A stretch of 64,000 nucleotides of DNA from Sphingomonas sp. CFBP 8760 (GCF_014841615.1 NZ_JACYUG010000007.1:1-64000), one strand, 5' to 3'. Counted from the stretch's first letter, positions 54,460 through 63,748 are shown. Notes: generated by a model not told the origin, from the sequence alone. Numbers and translations: made by a program.

Positions 54460-54473
54460 ACAGACAGGTCTGT
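54460..54473. promoter_or_regulatory. Candidate TetR operator
   Basis: ACAGAC-AG-GTCTGT, a perfect 6-bp inverted repeat, lies between the divergent tetR and SDR genes. AGACAG/GTCTGT-type palindromes are common operators for TetR regulators that control reductases. Confidence 0.55.
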
Positions 54474-54514
54474 ATACCTCTTGGCCATTCCTCGATGAAT
54501 GGATGGAACTGGAT

Positions 54515-55393
54515 ATGGGTAACAAGATTGTGGTCGTGACCGGCGCGAGCAGCGGGTTCGGCAAACTCACGGCGCTGGAACTCGCCCGCCAGGGTCATAC
54601 CGTCGTCGCGACGATGCGCGACGTCGAGGGGCGCAACAGCGCGGTTCGTGACGAGTTGATCGACACCGCCAGGGCCGAGGGTCATCCACTCCACGTCCTG
54701 GAAATGGACGTCGCCGACGACGCGTCGGTCGAGACGGCCATCGCCGGCGTCGTCGCGCAGCACGGCCGTATCGACGTGCTGGTCAACAATGCCGGGTTGA
54801 TGCCGGTCGGCGTGACCGAAGCCTATACGGTCGCCGACGTGGAACGGCTGTTCGCGGTCAACGTGTTCGGCGCGGTCCGTACCAACCGCGCCGTCCTGCC
54901 GCACATGCGCGCCGCCGGCAGCGGCCTGCTGGTGCACGTCACGTCGCTGATGGGGCGGTTCACCGTGCCGTTCTTCGGCATCTATGCCGCCAGCAAGTTC
55001 GCGCTTGAGGCTTTGGCCGAAACCTATCGCTACGAATTACGCGGTTTCGGGATCGATTCGGTGATCGTCGAGCCGGGTGCCTTCCCCAGCAACCTGATCG
55101 CCTCCAGCCCGGAACCGTCCGATACCACCGTGCTGGCAGCCTATGGCGAGGTCGCGGCGATCCCCGGCCAGATCAAGGCCCATGCCGATCAGCAGTCCGA
55201 CCCCGCCAACCCGCCGCGTCCGCAACGGGTGGCCGATGTGATCGCCACGCTGGTGAATGCGACGGAGCGCCGGCCGCTGCGCACCGTCGTGATGCCCGAG
55301 GGGCAGGATTTCGGCGTCCAGCAGATCAACGATTCGGTCGCGCCGATCCAGAACGGCGTCCTGAAGGCCATGGGCATGGAAGCGATGATCTGA
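54515..55393 (+). CDS. Short-chain dehydrogenase/reductase
   Basis: A 292-residue classical SDR. It has the NAD(P) motif TGASSGFG (residues 9-16), NNAG in VLVNNAGLMPVG, and the catalytic Ser plus YAASK (Tyr and Lys). The Ser/Gly-rich substrate loop follows GIDSVIVEPGAFPSN. Cytosolic; substrate unknown. ATG 54515 starts at the first strand; ATG 54503 would add four residues. It is divergent from tetR, with a palindromic operator between, and is followed by a hairpin terminator. Confidence 0.92.
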   Translation: MGNKIVVVTGASSGFGKLTALELARQGHTVVATMRDVEGRNSAVRDELIDTARAEGHPLHVLEMDVADDASVETAIAGVVAQHGRIDVLVNNAGLMPVGVTEAYTVADVERLFAVNVFGAVRTNRAVLPHMRAAGSGLLVHVTSLMGRFTVPFFGIYAASKFALEALAETYRYELRGFGIDSVIVEPGAFPSNLIASSPEPSDTTVLAAYGEVAAIPGQIKAHADQQSDPANPPRPQRVADVIATLVNATERRPLRTVVMPEGQDFGVQQINDSVAPIQNGVLKAMGMEAMI

Positions 55394-55406
55394 CGATCAT
55401 GACGGA

Positions 55407-55436
55407 TCGGCAGGCGGGTTCACGCCCGCCTGCCGA
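55407..55436 (+). terminator. Hairpin terminator after the SDR gene
   Basis: A perfect 12-bp stem (55407-55418 with 55425-55436) with a 6-base loop, 13 bp after the stop. The remaining 255 bp up to 55692 hold no gene I can support. Confidence 0.6.
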
Positions 55437-55692
55437 ACGATGGGCCGATGCCGGCCACCATGCCGCCACATCGCGACCAGTGTTCGACCGGCTCACCACC
55501 CGGAATGTGGACGACAACGCGGGTTCCGTCGCGCCCGCTGCTCACCGTGCCGCGGCCCGAACGATTTGTGTTCAACTGCTTGCCGCCGCCGTGCCCTGCC
55601 CGTTACGGGCAAGGCTAATTGAACAATCCACTGATGGGCGAGGATCGATCGGGCGCCCTGACAACCTGATGATCCCGTGATAGTCTCGCGCT

Positions 55693-56310
55693 ATGTTCGC
55701 GCCGTTCCTGACGCCCCCCTATCTCCCCTTCGCGATCGCCTTCGTGGTGATGATCGGTATCGGCCTGATCGAGGCGATCGGGCTGGGGCTGGGTAGTCTC
55801 GATCTGGATGGCGAGATCGGCGGCGCGGGCGATGGCGGCGTGCTCGACTGGCTGGGGCTGGGCGGCGAGCTGCCGATCCTGATCTGGCTGACCTCGCTGC
55901 TCGGCTGCTTCACGCTGGCGGGCGTCGCGATCCAGCAGGGGGCGACCGCGCTGGCCGGGGCACCGCTGGCCTGGCCGGCGGCGGCGGCGCTGGCGGCACT
56001 GGCGGGCCTGCTCCTGAACATGGTCGCGGCGAACGGCCTCGCGCGGGTGATGCCCGGCTTCGAGACGACGGTGATCTCTGTCGACGGTCTGCTGCGCCGA
56101 CGCGGCACGATTCTGGAGGGAACGGCGCGGCGCGGCGCACCGGCCCGGGCACGGGTGATCGACGATCACGGGCAGGCGCATGTCGTGATGGTGGAACCGC
56201 ACGACGATGCCGATACGCTCGCCACGGGCGACACCGCGCTGCTGGTCCGGCGTGAGGGCGTGCTGTTCTTCGCGCTGCCCGACGGGCACGCGCTGCTACG
56301 ATCGATCTGA
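55693..56310 (+). CDS. YqiJ-like membrane protein (OB-fold, NfeD-related)
   Basis: A 205-residue protein with about three membrane helices (near 12-34, 62-84 and 88-112). A soluble OB-like beta domain follows (GLLRRRGTILEGTARRGAPARARVIDDHGQAHVVMVEP). YqiJ/NfeD-type proteins pair with flotillins and are thought to help order membrane microdomains. The flotillin gene follows 31 bp later, exactly the yqiJ-yqiK order, which strengthens the call. Confidence 0.85.
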   Translation: MFAPFLTPPYLPFAIAFVVMIGIGLIEAIGLGLGSLDLDGEIGGAGDGGVLDWLGLGGELPILIWLTSLLGCFTLAGVAIQQGATALAGAPLAWPAAAALAALAGLLLNMVAANGLARVMPGFETTVISVDGLLRRRGTILEGTARRGAPARARVIDDHGQAHVVMVEPHDDADTLATGDTALLVRREGVLFFALPDGHALLRSI

Positions 56311-56341
56311 TCCGTATCGACTCATCTGGGGGGATAACATC

Positions 56342-58096
56342 GTGCCTGCATCGTTTCTGAACGTCCTGATCTATGCCGGCATCGTGCTGCTCGCGCTGGT
56401 GGTGATCGGCATCATCCTGACCCGCCTCTACCGCCGCGCGACCAAGGACGTGGCGCTGATCCGCACCGGGTTCGGGGGCGAGAAGGTCGTGCTGAACGGC
56501 GGCATCATGGTGATCCCGGTGCTGCACGAACTGATGCAGGTGCGCCTGACGACGGTGAAGCTGGAGGTGTCGCGCCTGAACAAGGACGCGCTCATCACGC
56601 TCGACAAATTGCGCGTCGACGTGGTCGGGCTGTTCCATATCAAGGTGAAGCCCGATGCCGGATCGATCGCCGCCGCCGCGCAGACGCTGGGCGATTCGGT
56701 CAACAGCCCGGATGCGGTGAAGTCGCTGCTCGACGGCAAGCTCGTCTCTGCGTTGCGATCGGTCGCGGCGACGATGACGATGGAGCATCTCCACGCCAAC
56801 CGCGCCGACTTCATCCAGAAGGTGCAGGAGGCGCTGATGACCGATCTCGACATGAACGGCTTCCAGCTCGAATCGGTCAGCATCACCCATTTCGACCAGA
56901 CCGCGTTCGAGCATTTCAACGAGAACAACGCCTTCGACGCGGAGGGCCTCACCGTGCTGACCCGCACGATCGAGGAGCGCAAGAAGATCAGGAACGACAT
57001 CGTCGCCACCAACCGCGTCGAGATCGAGCAGCGCAATCTGGAGGCGAACAACCAGTCGCTCGACATCGCACAGGCGGCCGAACAGGCGCGGCTGACGCAG
57101 GAGCAGACGCTGTCCGCCCGCCGCGCCGAACAGGCGACCGCGATCGCCACCGCCGAGGCGGAGCAGACCCGCCTCGCCGAAATCGCGCGCATCACCGCCA
57201 CCCAGGCGCAGACCGTCGCCCAGACCGAGGCGGACAAGGTTGTCAGGACCGCGACGATCGCGCGCGACGGCGCGATCCAGACCGCGACGATCGAGCGCGA
57301 CCGCACGATCGAGATCGCCCGCATCACCACGGCGGTGCAGACCGCGCAGAAATCCGAGGAGGAATCGACCGCCACCGCCGCCGCCAACGAGGCGCGCGCG
57401 CTCGCGGTGCGGGCGGAGGAAAGCGTCGCCACCGCCAAGGCGACCGAGATCGCGAACCGCAACAAGAACGTCGCGGTCATCGCCGCCACCCAGCGCGCGC
57501 AGGAGGAGGCGGTGGGCATCACCGTCGCCGCCAATGCCGAGAAGGAGGCGGCCGAGGCCCGCGCCGTCGCACTCCGGACGGAGGCGACCGCGGAGGCGGA
57601 TGCGGAGAAGGCACGCGCCGAGGGGCGCGAGGCCGCGTTCCGGGTCGACGCGGCGGGTCAGGCCTCGCTCAACGAGGCGACCAACATCCTGAACGATGCG
57701 CAGACCGCGTTGCTGGTGCGCCGCGCGATGCTGGACGCGCTGCCCGCGATCATCGCGGCGGCGGCCAAGCCGATGGAAAATATCGACCGGATCAGCATCC
57801 TCGACGCGCGGGGACTGCATGGCGACGGCGCCGCCGGCGGCGGGGAGCCGGCCGGCGCGACCGGCAATCTTGCCGATGCCGCGGTCGCGGCGGCGATGCG
57901 CTACCGCGTCGGCGGGCCGCTGATCGACGGGCTGATGGCGGAGATCGGCATGAACGGCGCGTCGATGGACGGCATCCTCGCCGGCAGCGGCCGGCCCGCC
58001 ACGCCCAAGCCCACGCCCGCGCCTGCATCCGCCCCCACATCCGGCCCCACATCCGGCCCCACGCCGTCCGCCGACCGGGCCGACGCACCCGCCTGA
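56342..58096 (+). CDS. Flotillin-family protein (YqiK-like)
   Basis: A 584-residue flotillin. It has an N-terminal membrane helix (about 6-29), an SPFH domain (KDVALIRTGFGGEKVVLNGGIMVIPVLHELMQVRLTTVKLEV onward), and a long Glu/Ala-rich coiled coil (about 200-500). A Pro-rich tail carries a small repeat. GTG 56342 is chosen because it stands directly before the membrane helix with GGGGGG eight bases upstream; the frame further up lies in the preceding gene. It forms membrane microdomain scaffolds and is linked to envelope stress tolerance in general. Operon with the YqiJ-like gene. Confidence 0.9.
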   Translation: MPASFLNVLIYAGIVLLALVVIGIILTRLYRRATKDVALIRTGFGGEKVVLNGGIMVIPVLHELMQVRLTTVKLEVSRLNKDALITLDKLRVDVVGLFHIKVKPDAGSIAAAAQTLGDSVNSPDAVKSLLDGKLVSALRSVAATMTMEHLHANRADFIQKVQEALMTDLDMNGFQLESVSITHFDQTAFEHFNENNAFDAEGLTVLTRTIEERKKIRNDIVATNRVEIEQRNLEANNQSLDIAQAAEQARLTQEQTLSARRAEQATAIATAEAEQTRLAEIARITATQAQTVAQTEADKVVRTATIARDGAIQTATIERDRTIEIARITTAVQTAQKSEEESTATAAANEARALAVRAEESVATAKATEIANRNKNVAVIAATQRAQEEAVGITVAANAEKEAAEARAVALRTEATAEADAEKARAEGREAAFRVDAAGQASLNEATNILNDAQTALLVRRAMLDALPAIIAAAAKPMENIDRISILDARGLHGDGAAGGGEPAGATGNLADAAVAAAMRYRVGGPLIDGLMAEIGMNGASMDGILAGSGRPATPKPTPAPASAPTSGPTSGPTPSADRADAPA

Positions 58097-58281
58097 TCGC
58101 GGTCGGCAACCCGAAGGCGTCACGCCGCGTTAGGGGCTGGATCGGGGATGCGCAGGCATCGCCCGTCGCGGTATCGCCGCTCGATGTCCGCCCGTCGCCC
58201 CCCCCCCGGGGCGATGTGCGGGCCTTGTGTCGTGCGCGGCCTGCGGCGGGGCGGACGGCAACAGGGAAGGAAGACGATAAC

Positions 58282-59379
58282 GTGGCGGTGAACCGGACCA
58301 GGGTCGAGAATGGCGGCCTGATCCTCTATGTACTGCTGGCGACGATCGCGCTGATCGCGGTCGTGTTCAGCTTCATCGGCGCGCTGCTGTGGGCGGCGCT
58401 GGCGGCATTGCTGTTCCAGCCGCTGTACCGCTGGCTGCTGAACCGCTGGCCCAATCGGCGCAACACCGCGGCGGCGGTCGCGCTGCTCATCATCACCGTG
58501 GCGGTGGTGATCCCGGCGCTGGTGATCGCCAGTCTGGTCGTCGATCAGGCGGCGGGCGTCTATACCCAGATGCGCAGCGGCCAGATCAATTTCGCCGCCT
58601 ATTTCCAGCAGGTCCACGATGCGTTGCCGAGGCGGTTGCAGCGGTTGCTGGACGGGGCCGGCTTCGGCAGTTTCGAACGTGCGCAGGCACAGATCTCGCA
58701 GGCGGTCGGCAGTAGTGCCAGCACGCTGGCGCGGCAGGCCTTTTCGATCGGGGCCAACGCAGCCTCGTTCCTGCTGGCGTTCGGCGTCGGGCTGTACGTC
58801 ACCTTCTTCCTGCTGCGCGACGGCGACCGGATCGGGCCGGCGGTGATCGCCGCGCTGCCGCTGGAGCCCGCCACGGCACAGCGGATCGCCGACAAGTTCG
58901 TCGCGGTGGTGCGCGCCACGATCAAGGGATCGGGCGTCGTCGCGCTGGTGCAGGGCGCGCTGGGCGCGGCGACCTTCTGGATCGTCGGATTGCCCGCCGC
59001 GCTGCTGTGGGGGATGCTGATGGCGATCGCGGCATTGTTGCCCGCGATCGGCCCGGCGATCATCTGGGCGCCGGTGGCCATCTATCTGCTGGCGACCGGT
59101 GCCATCTGGCAGGCGGCGGTGGTCGTCGCCTCGGGCGTGCTGGTGATCGGGCTGGCGGACAACGTGCTGCGGCCGATCCTGGTCGGTCGCGACACCGGCA
59201 TCCCTGACTGGCTGGTGCTGGTGACGACGCTGGGCGGGATCGACCTGCTCGGCCTCAGCGGCATCGTCATCGGGCCGCTGGCGGGCGCCCTGTTCATCAC
59301 CGGCTGGCAGATCCTGACCGAGCAGCGGCGCGGCGCGGCGCCAGCGGAGATCGCGGACGATCGACCGACGCGGTCGTGA
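58282..59379 (+). CDS. AI-2E family permease
   Basis: A 365-residue inner-membrane protein of the AI-2E/PerM family, with about seven to eight membrane helices. Typical segments are FVAVVRATIKGSGVVALVQGALGAATFWIVGLPAALLWGMLMAIAALLPAIGPAIIWAPVAIYLL and DTGIPDWLVLVTTLGGIDLLGLSGIVIGPLAGALFITGW. The family name is historical; some members export autoinducer-2, while others are sodium/proton antiporters, so the substrate is open. GTG 58282 has GGAAGG upstream; 58288 is an alternative GTG. It follows the flotillin gene by 185 bp. Confidence 0.9.
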   Translation: MAVNRTRVENGGLILYVLLATIALIAVVFSFIGALLWAALAALLFQPLYRWLLNRWPNRRNTAAAVALLIITVAVVIPALVIASLVVDQAAGVYTQMRSGQINFAAYFQQVHDALPRRLQRLLDGAGFGSFERAQAQISQAVGSSASTLARQAFSIGANAASFLLAFGVGLYVTFFLLRDGDRIGPAVIAALPLEPATAQRIADKFVAVVRATIKGSGVVALVQGALGAATFWIVGLPAALLWGMLMAIAALLPAIGPAIIWAPVAIYLLATGAIWQAAVVVASGVLVIGLADNVLRPILVGRDTGIPDWLVLVTTLGGIDLLGLSGIVIGPLAGALFITGWQILTEQRRGAAPAEIADDRPTRS

Positions 59380-59417
59380 CCGGCTGAAGCCGGGATCGTT
59401 TATTCGCCCGCTACCGT

Positions 59418-59442
59418 GCCGGCCCCTTGCCAAGGGGCCGGC
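59418..59442 (+). terminator. Hairpin terminator after the AI-2E permease gene
   Basis: GCCGGCCCCTTG pairs perfectly with CAAGGGGCCGGC around a minimal loop, 39 bp after the stop and 87 bp before the acetylation cassette. There is no T run. Confidence 0.6.
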
Positions 59443-59528
59443 GCCCTGCTGTGGCGGGCCGGCGCCCCGGCGAGGCTGATGTCAGCCGATCGGGGTGTCG
59501 TCCCCTCCGTCCCACGACAGAACCCCGC

Positions 59529-60539
59529 GTGACCCAGCCTGACCTGCCCGACGAGCACCCCGTCGACACCTCATCCGTTTCCGGTCCATCGTCCTCCACC
59601 CCCCGCCCGATCGCCGACCGGACGGCGGTGCTGTTCGTGGGGCTGGTCGCGGGCTTCGCGGTCGGCGTATCCTTCCACACCTCGCCACCGGTGGCGGTGC
59701 CCACCATGACGACCACCCCCGCCGTGACTGCCCCCGCGACTGGCGATGCGCCCACCACGCCGCCCGCCGCGACGCCGCGATCGGTCCCGGCCGCCACCAT
59801 GCCCGCCCCTTCCGGCCCCGCCACGATCGATCCCCGCGTGCTGGCGCGGGTGAAGGCCGATGGCCGCATCCGCGTCGGCGTGTTCGGCGACAGCATCGGC
59901 AACGGCATGTTCGAGGCGCTCTATTACCAGCTACCCCGCGATCAGGGCTACGATGTGCTGCGCTTCAGCAAGGAGGCGACCGGCTTCACCCGCTATCATA
60001 CGCTCGATCTGGCCCAGCGCGCGCGGGAGCAACTGGCGGCCGATCCGGTCGATATCGCGGTCATCAGCTTCGGCGCCAACGACGCGCAGGACATGTGGGA
60101 AGAAGGGCATCTACACCCCCTGCTGGGCGACAGCTGGCGGCGGATCGTCGGCGAGCGGCTGGATCGGTTCGTCGCGACCGCGCGCTCGACCGGCGCGACC
60201 GTCTACTGGATCGGCTTGCCGGTGATGCGCGACGCGCAGATGGATGCCACCATGCAAGCCATGGACGCCTTCTATGCCGATCACATGCGCCGTCTGGGCG
60301 TCACCTTCGTCGATACGCGGCCGCTGTCGGTCGATGCGCAGGGGCGGTACAACGCCTATCTGCCCGATGCGAAGACCGGGCGGCCCGCGCTGATGCGCAC
60401 GCCCGATGGCATCCACCTGATCGGCGTCGGCTATCGTCGCCTGACCGCCGGTGTCGCCGACGATATCCGCGCCTTCGCGGCGAAGGCCCGCGCCGCCGCC
60501 GGCGTTCCCGCCCCCCAGGCAAACGAGGCGGCACGATGA
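59529..60539 (+). CDS. DUF459-like SGNH hydrolase, membrane-anchored
   Basis: A 336-residue periplasmic protein, first gene of the acetylation cassette. A membrane helix (about 30-48) is followed by a Pro/Thr/Ala-rich linker, then the SGNH domain with GDSIGNGM (Ser122), SFGANDAQDM and DGIHL (Asp/His). DUF459-type SGNH proteins resemble AlgJ/AlgX-like O-acetyl transferases or esterases. The start is GTG 59529; no ATG precedes the helix. Its stop overlaps the next start as ATGA, so the two SGNH proteins are translationally coupled. Confidence 0.85.
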   Translation: MTQPDLPDEHPVDTSSVSGPSSSTPRPIADRTAVLFVGLVAGFAVGVSFHTSPPVAVPTMTTTPAVTAPATGDAPTTPPAATPRSVPAATMPAPSGPATIDPRVLARVKADGRIRVGVFGDSIGNGMFEALYYQLPRDQGYDVLRFSKEATGFTRYHTLDLAQRAREQLAADPVDIAVISFGANDAQDMWEEGHLHPLLGDSWRRIVGERLDRFVATARSTGATVYWIGLPVMRDAQMDATMQAMDAFYADHMRRLGVTFVDTRPLSVDAQGRYNAYLPDAKTGRPALMRTPDGIHLIGVGYRRLTAGVADDIRAFAAKARAAAGVPAPQANEAAR

Positions 60540-61849
60540 TCGGGCTGGTCGTCGCCGGGCTGATGCAGGCGGTGGTGCCGCAGGCCTGCACCGCCGCGCT
60601 GTGCGATGCGGAACGGTTGCACCCCTTCGTCGACCGGCTGGCGACTGCGCAGGGCAGCGGCGAACCGGTGCGGATCGTCCAGATCGGCGACAGCCACACC
60701 GCCGGCGACCAGATCACCGGCAGCTGGCGCACGCTGTTGCAGGCCCGCTACGGCAGCGGCGGGCGCGGCGTGCTGGCCCCGGGGCGCCCCTATGCCGGCT
60801 ATCTGACGCGCGGCGTCACCGCCGGCATGTCGGACGGGTGGAGCGTGAACGGCATCTTCGGCGGTGCCTATCGCTCCGTCGGCGCACCCCCGATCGGGGT
60901 CAGCGGCTACAGCCTGACCAACACCCGCCCCGGCGCCGCGATGACGATCGCGGCGGACGGCCCCGCCCAGATGTTCGACCGCTTCACCGTCTGCGCGCTG
61001 CGTCGGCCGGGGGCGGGCACCCTGACGCTGGCGGCCGGCGCGGTGTCGCAGGTCTGGTCGCTCGCCGCCGACCGGGACGAGGGCGCGTGCCGCACGATCG
61101 ACCTCGACGCGCCGGTATCGGCGGCGTCGGTGGCAGTGGCGGCGGGCACCGCGACGATCACCTCCTGGGCGACCGAGCGGCGCGGGCGCGGTGGCGTGAC
61201 GCTGTCCAACCTGGGCACGGTCGGCGCGCAGTTCGTGCATGTCCGGCGCACCGACGAGGCGGTCGCCGCCAACGAACTGCGCACCTACGCCCCCGACCTG
61301 ATCGTGCTGGCGTTCGGTACCAACGAGGCGTTCTGGCCGGGCTTCACCCCCGCCGGCTACGACGCGACGCTGCGCGCCGACGTATCGCGTATCCGCCGCC
61401 TCGCGCCCGGCGTGCCGATCCTGCTGGTCGGCGCCCCCGACAGCGCGACGCGCACGCCTTCGTTGATGACGCTCGGCGGCATCGCCAGCCCGGCATGCGG
61501 CGCGGTGCCGACCGCCGCGCCGCCGGTGGTGCGCCCGGGCGAGATCGTGCAGCCACTGCCCGCCGCCCAATCCTCCGGCTGGCGGCCGACCGCCGCGCTC
61601 GCCAGCGTCCAGGCGATCCAGCGCCGCGTCGCGCACGATCTGGGTCTCGCCTATTGGGACTGGGCGCGGGCGATGGGCGGGCGCTGCACCGCGCATCGCT
61701 GGGTCACCGACCCCGCCCCGCTGATGCGCGGCGACCATGTCCATTTCACCAGCCGGGGCGGCGCGGCGATCGCGCAGGCGTTGCAGGCCGATCTCGACGC
61801 CGCGATCACCGGGCTGTCGGCCCCGGTCGCACCTGTCTTCCGCCGCTAG
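60536..61849 (+). CDS. Second SGNH/GDSL hydrolase, periplasmic
   Basis: A 437-residue protein with a short N-terminal hydrophobic signal. The SGNH core has GDSHTAGDQ (Ser53), a long beta-rich insertion (about 110-240), VLAFGTNEAFW, and GDHVHFTSRGG with the Asp/His pair. Cysteines (ACTAALC and others) fit periplasmic disulfides. The interrupted SGNH layout is like AlgX/PatB-type polysaccharide O-acetyltransferases, which receive acetyl from MBOAT proteins. ATG 60536 overlaps the previous stop, and the MBOAT ATG follows its TAG directly. Confidence 0.85.
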   Translation: MIGLVVAGLMQAVVPQACTAALCDAERLHPFVDRLATAQGSGEPVRIVQIGDSHTAGDQITGSWRTLLQARYGSGGRGVLAPGRPYAGYLTRGVTAGMSDGWSVNGIFGGAYRSVGAPPIGVSGYSLTNTRPGAAMTIAADGPAQMFDRFTVCALRRPGAGTLTLAAGAVSQVWSLAADRDEGACRTIDLDAPVSAASVAVAAGTATITSWATERRGRGGVTLSNLGTVGAQFVHVRRTDEAVAANELRTYAPDLIVLAFGTNEAFWPGFTPAGYDATLRADVSRIRRLAPGVPILLVGAPDSATRTPSLMTLGGIASPACGAVPTAAPPVVRPGEIVQPLPAAQSSGWRPTAALASVQAIQRRVAHDLGLAYWDWARAMGGRCTAHRWVTDPAPLMRGDHVHFTSRGGAAIAQALQADLDAAITGLSAPVAPVFRR

Positions 61850-63256
61850 ATGCTGTTCCCCACGCTCGGCTTCGCGCTGTTCTTCCTCGTCGTCTATCTG
61901 ATGGCGTGGGCGCTGAACGGCAGCAACGAATGGCGCAAGATCGCGCTGCTGCTGGTCAGCTGGTTCTTCTACGGCGCATGGGACCCGCGCTTCGTCGCCC
62001 TGCTGTTCGCCTCGGGCGTCGGTAACTGGGCGATCGGGCAGGGCATCGTCCGCGCCCGGTCGCCGGGCACCGCAAAGGCGCTGCTGACGATCGGCGTCGT
62101 CGGCAATCTCGGCATCCTCGCCTGGTTCAAATATGCCGGTTTCTTCTTCGAGCAACTGTCGGGGCTGGTCCATGCGCTCGGGCTGGAGCGCGACCTGCCG
62201 CTGTTGCAGGTGATCCTGCCGGTCGGCGTGTCGTTCTTCACCTTCCAGGCGATCTCGTACCTCGTCGATGTACGCAAGGGCCGGGTGCCCGCCGCCGGGC
62301 TGCTCGACCTGATGCTGCTGATGTCGTTCTTCCCGCATCTGGTCGCGGGGCCGATCGTGCGCGCGTCGGACCTGCTGCCCCAGTTCCGCCGCAGCCCGAC
62401 CCTGACGCGCGGCGCGGTGGCGGCGGCGCTGCTGCTGATCCTGTGGGGCCTGTTCAAGAAGGCGGTGATCGCCTCGCAACTGGCCGCCGATCTGGTCGAT
62501 CCGGCGTTCTTCGATCCCGCCAGCCGGTCCAGCCTCGACCTGCTGATCGGCGCCTATGGCTATGCGGTGCAGATCTATTGCGATTTCTCCGCCTATTCGG
62601 ACATGGCGATCGGACTGGCGGCGCTGCTCGGCTATCGGTTCCCGCGCAATTTCGACCAGCCCTATCGTGCCGCGTCGTTGCAGGATTTCTGGCGGCGCTG
62701 GCACATCAGCCTGTCGAGCTGGCTGCGCGACTATCTCTACATCCCGCTCGGCGGCAGCCGGCGGGGCGCGGCGCGGACCTATCTCAACCTGTTCCTCACC
62801 ATGCTGCTCGGCGGGCTGTGGCACGGGGCGAGCTGGGGCTTCGTGATCTGGGGCGGGCTGCATGGCGGCTGGCTGGCGATCGAGCGGTTCTGGACGCGCC
62901 ATCGCCCCGGCCGCTGGCCGGTCGCGCCGCGCTGGGTCGGGGTGATCGTCACCTTCCATATCGTCGTGCTCGGCTGGGTCTTCTTCCGTGCGCCCGATAT
63001 CGCGGCGGCATTCGGTTATCTCGGCGCGCTGGCGGCGGGGGACTGGCGCAACACGCTGGTGACGCCGCTGTTGCTGGCGCTGGTCGTCGGCGGCCTCGCG
63101 ATCCATGCGCTGCCCGTCGCGACGCTGCCGGCGCTGGCGGCACGGGTACGGCGCTGGCCTGCCCCGGCGGTGGGGCTGGCGCTGGGTGCGCTGATCCTGG
63201 TCGTCGATACGATGCGGCCCGAAGGGGTCGCGCCCTTCATCTACTATCAGTTCTGA
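61850..63256 (+). CDS. MBOAT family O-acyltransferase (AlgI-like)
   Basis: A 468-residue inner-membrane acyltransferase with about ten or more membrane helices. Family marks are SWFFYGAWDPRF near the start, LPVGVSFFTFQAISYLVDVRKG, YCDFSAYSDMAIGLA, NFDQPYRAASLQDFWRRWHISLSSWLRDYLYIPLGGSR and the catalytic His in LLGGLWHGASW (His325). It moves acetyl groups from the cytosol to periplasmic partners for polysaccharide acetylation, as AlgI does. ATG 61850 follows the previous stop with no gap. Confidence 0.94.
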   Translation: MLFPTLGFALFFLVVYLMAWALNGSNEWRKIALLLVSWFFYGAWDPRFVALLFASGVGNWAIGQGIVRARSPGTAKALLTIGVVGNLGILAWFKYAGFFFEQLSGLVHALGLERDLPLLQVILPVGVSFFTFQAISYLVDVRKGRVPAAGLLDLMLLMSFFPHLVAGPIVRASDLLPQFRRSPTLTRGAVAAALLLILWGLFKKAVIASQLAADLVDPAFFDPASRSSLDLLIGAYGYAVQIYCDFSAYSDMAIGLAALLGYRFPRNFDQPYRAASLQDFWRRWHISLSSWLRDYLYIPLGGSRRGAARTYLNLFLTMLLGGLWHGASWGFVIWGGLHGGWLAIERFWTRHRPGRWPVAPRWVGVIVTFHIVVLGWVFFRAPDIAAAFGYLGALAAGDWRNTLVTPLLLALVVGGLAIHALPVATLPALAARVRRWPAPAVGLALGALILVVDTMRPEGVAPFIYYQF

Positions 63257-63267
63257 CGGAGACGGCG

Positions 63268-63618
63268 ATGACCACGGGCGCGGAGCATGGCGAGATCGCG
63301 GAGGTGGGCACGCCGGTGGCGGTCGATCCCGATCCGGTCGATACCGTGCGGCCGTGGCGCTGGACCAGCGTGGCGATCGCCACCGCGGCGCTGTTCCTCG
63401 CGCTGACCAACGCCCATGCCATCCAGGGCTGGTTCGACGAACGCCCCCCCGGCTCGATCACCGAGCCGTTGCGCGGACCGATCCGTGCCTGGTCGACGCT
63501 GACCGCCGGGCTGGGACTCGACGCGCCACGCGCCGCGCTACGCAAACGATGGCAGGCGGCGGAAACGGTGCGGTTCGGCAGCGAGCGCCCCGGCGAGGCC
63601 GGGGCGGAACAACGCTAG
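63268..63618 (+). CDS. Small single-span membrane protein of the acetylation cassette
   Basis: A 116-residue protein with a cytosolic acidic N-terminus, one membrane helix (about 34-52, SVAIATAALFLALTNAHAIQGW) and a periplasmic tail of about 60 residues (IRAWSTLTAGLGLDAPRAALRKRWQAAE). It starts 11 bp after the MBOAT stop with ACGGAGA upstream. It could be a bridge between the MBOAT and SGNH proteins; family not recognised. Its TAG stop is the CTAG at the start of the degenerate palindromic element. Confidence 0.8.
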   Translation: MTTGAEHGEIAEVGTPVAVDPDPVDTVRPWRWTSVAIATAALFLALTNAHAIQGWFDERPPGSITEPLRGPIRAWSTLTAGLGLDAPRAALRKRWQAAETVRFGSERPGEAGAEQR

Positions 63619-63741
63619 AGTCAGCCGGACCTGCCGTCATTGCGAGCGCAGCGAAGCAATCCAGGGCATCACGAGCGGGACTCCGGGTTGCTTCGCAACG
63701 CTCGCAGCGACGGGCTTGATAGGGCCAATGTCACCCCGATC
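63615..63741 (+). repeat. Nested palindromic element, degenerate copy
   Basis: The inner hairpin is clear (arms 63636-63664 and 63683-63711, GCGAGCGCAGCGAAGCAA). The outer arms have decayed: CTAGAG remains at the left, and AATGTCACCCCGATC at 63727-63741 matches the right arm at 12 of 15 bases. It fills the gap between the cassette and the hydrolase gene and overlaps a stop codon. Confidence 0.7.
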
Positions 63742-63748
63742 CCGACGA

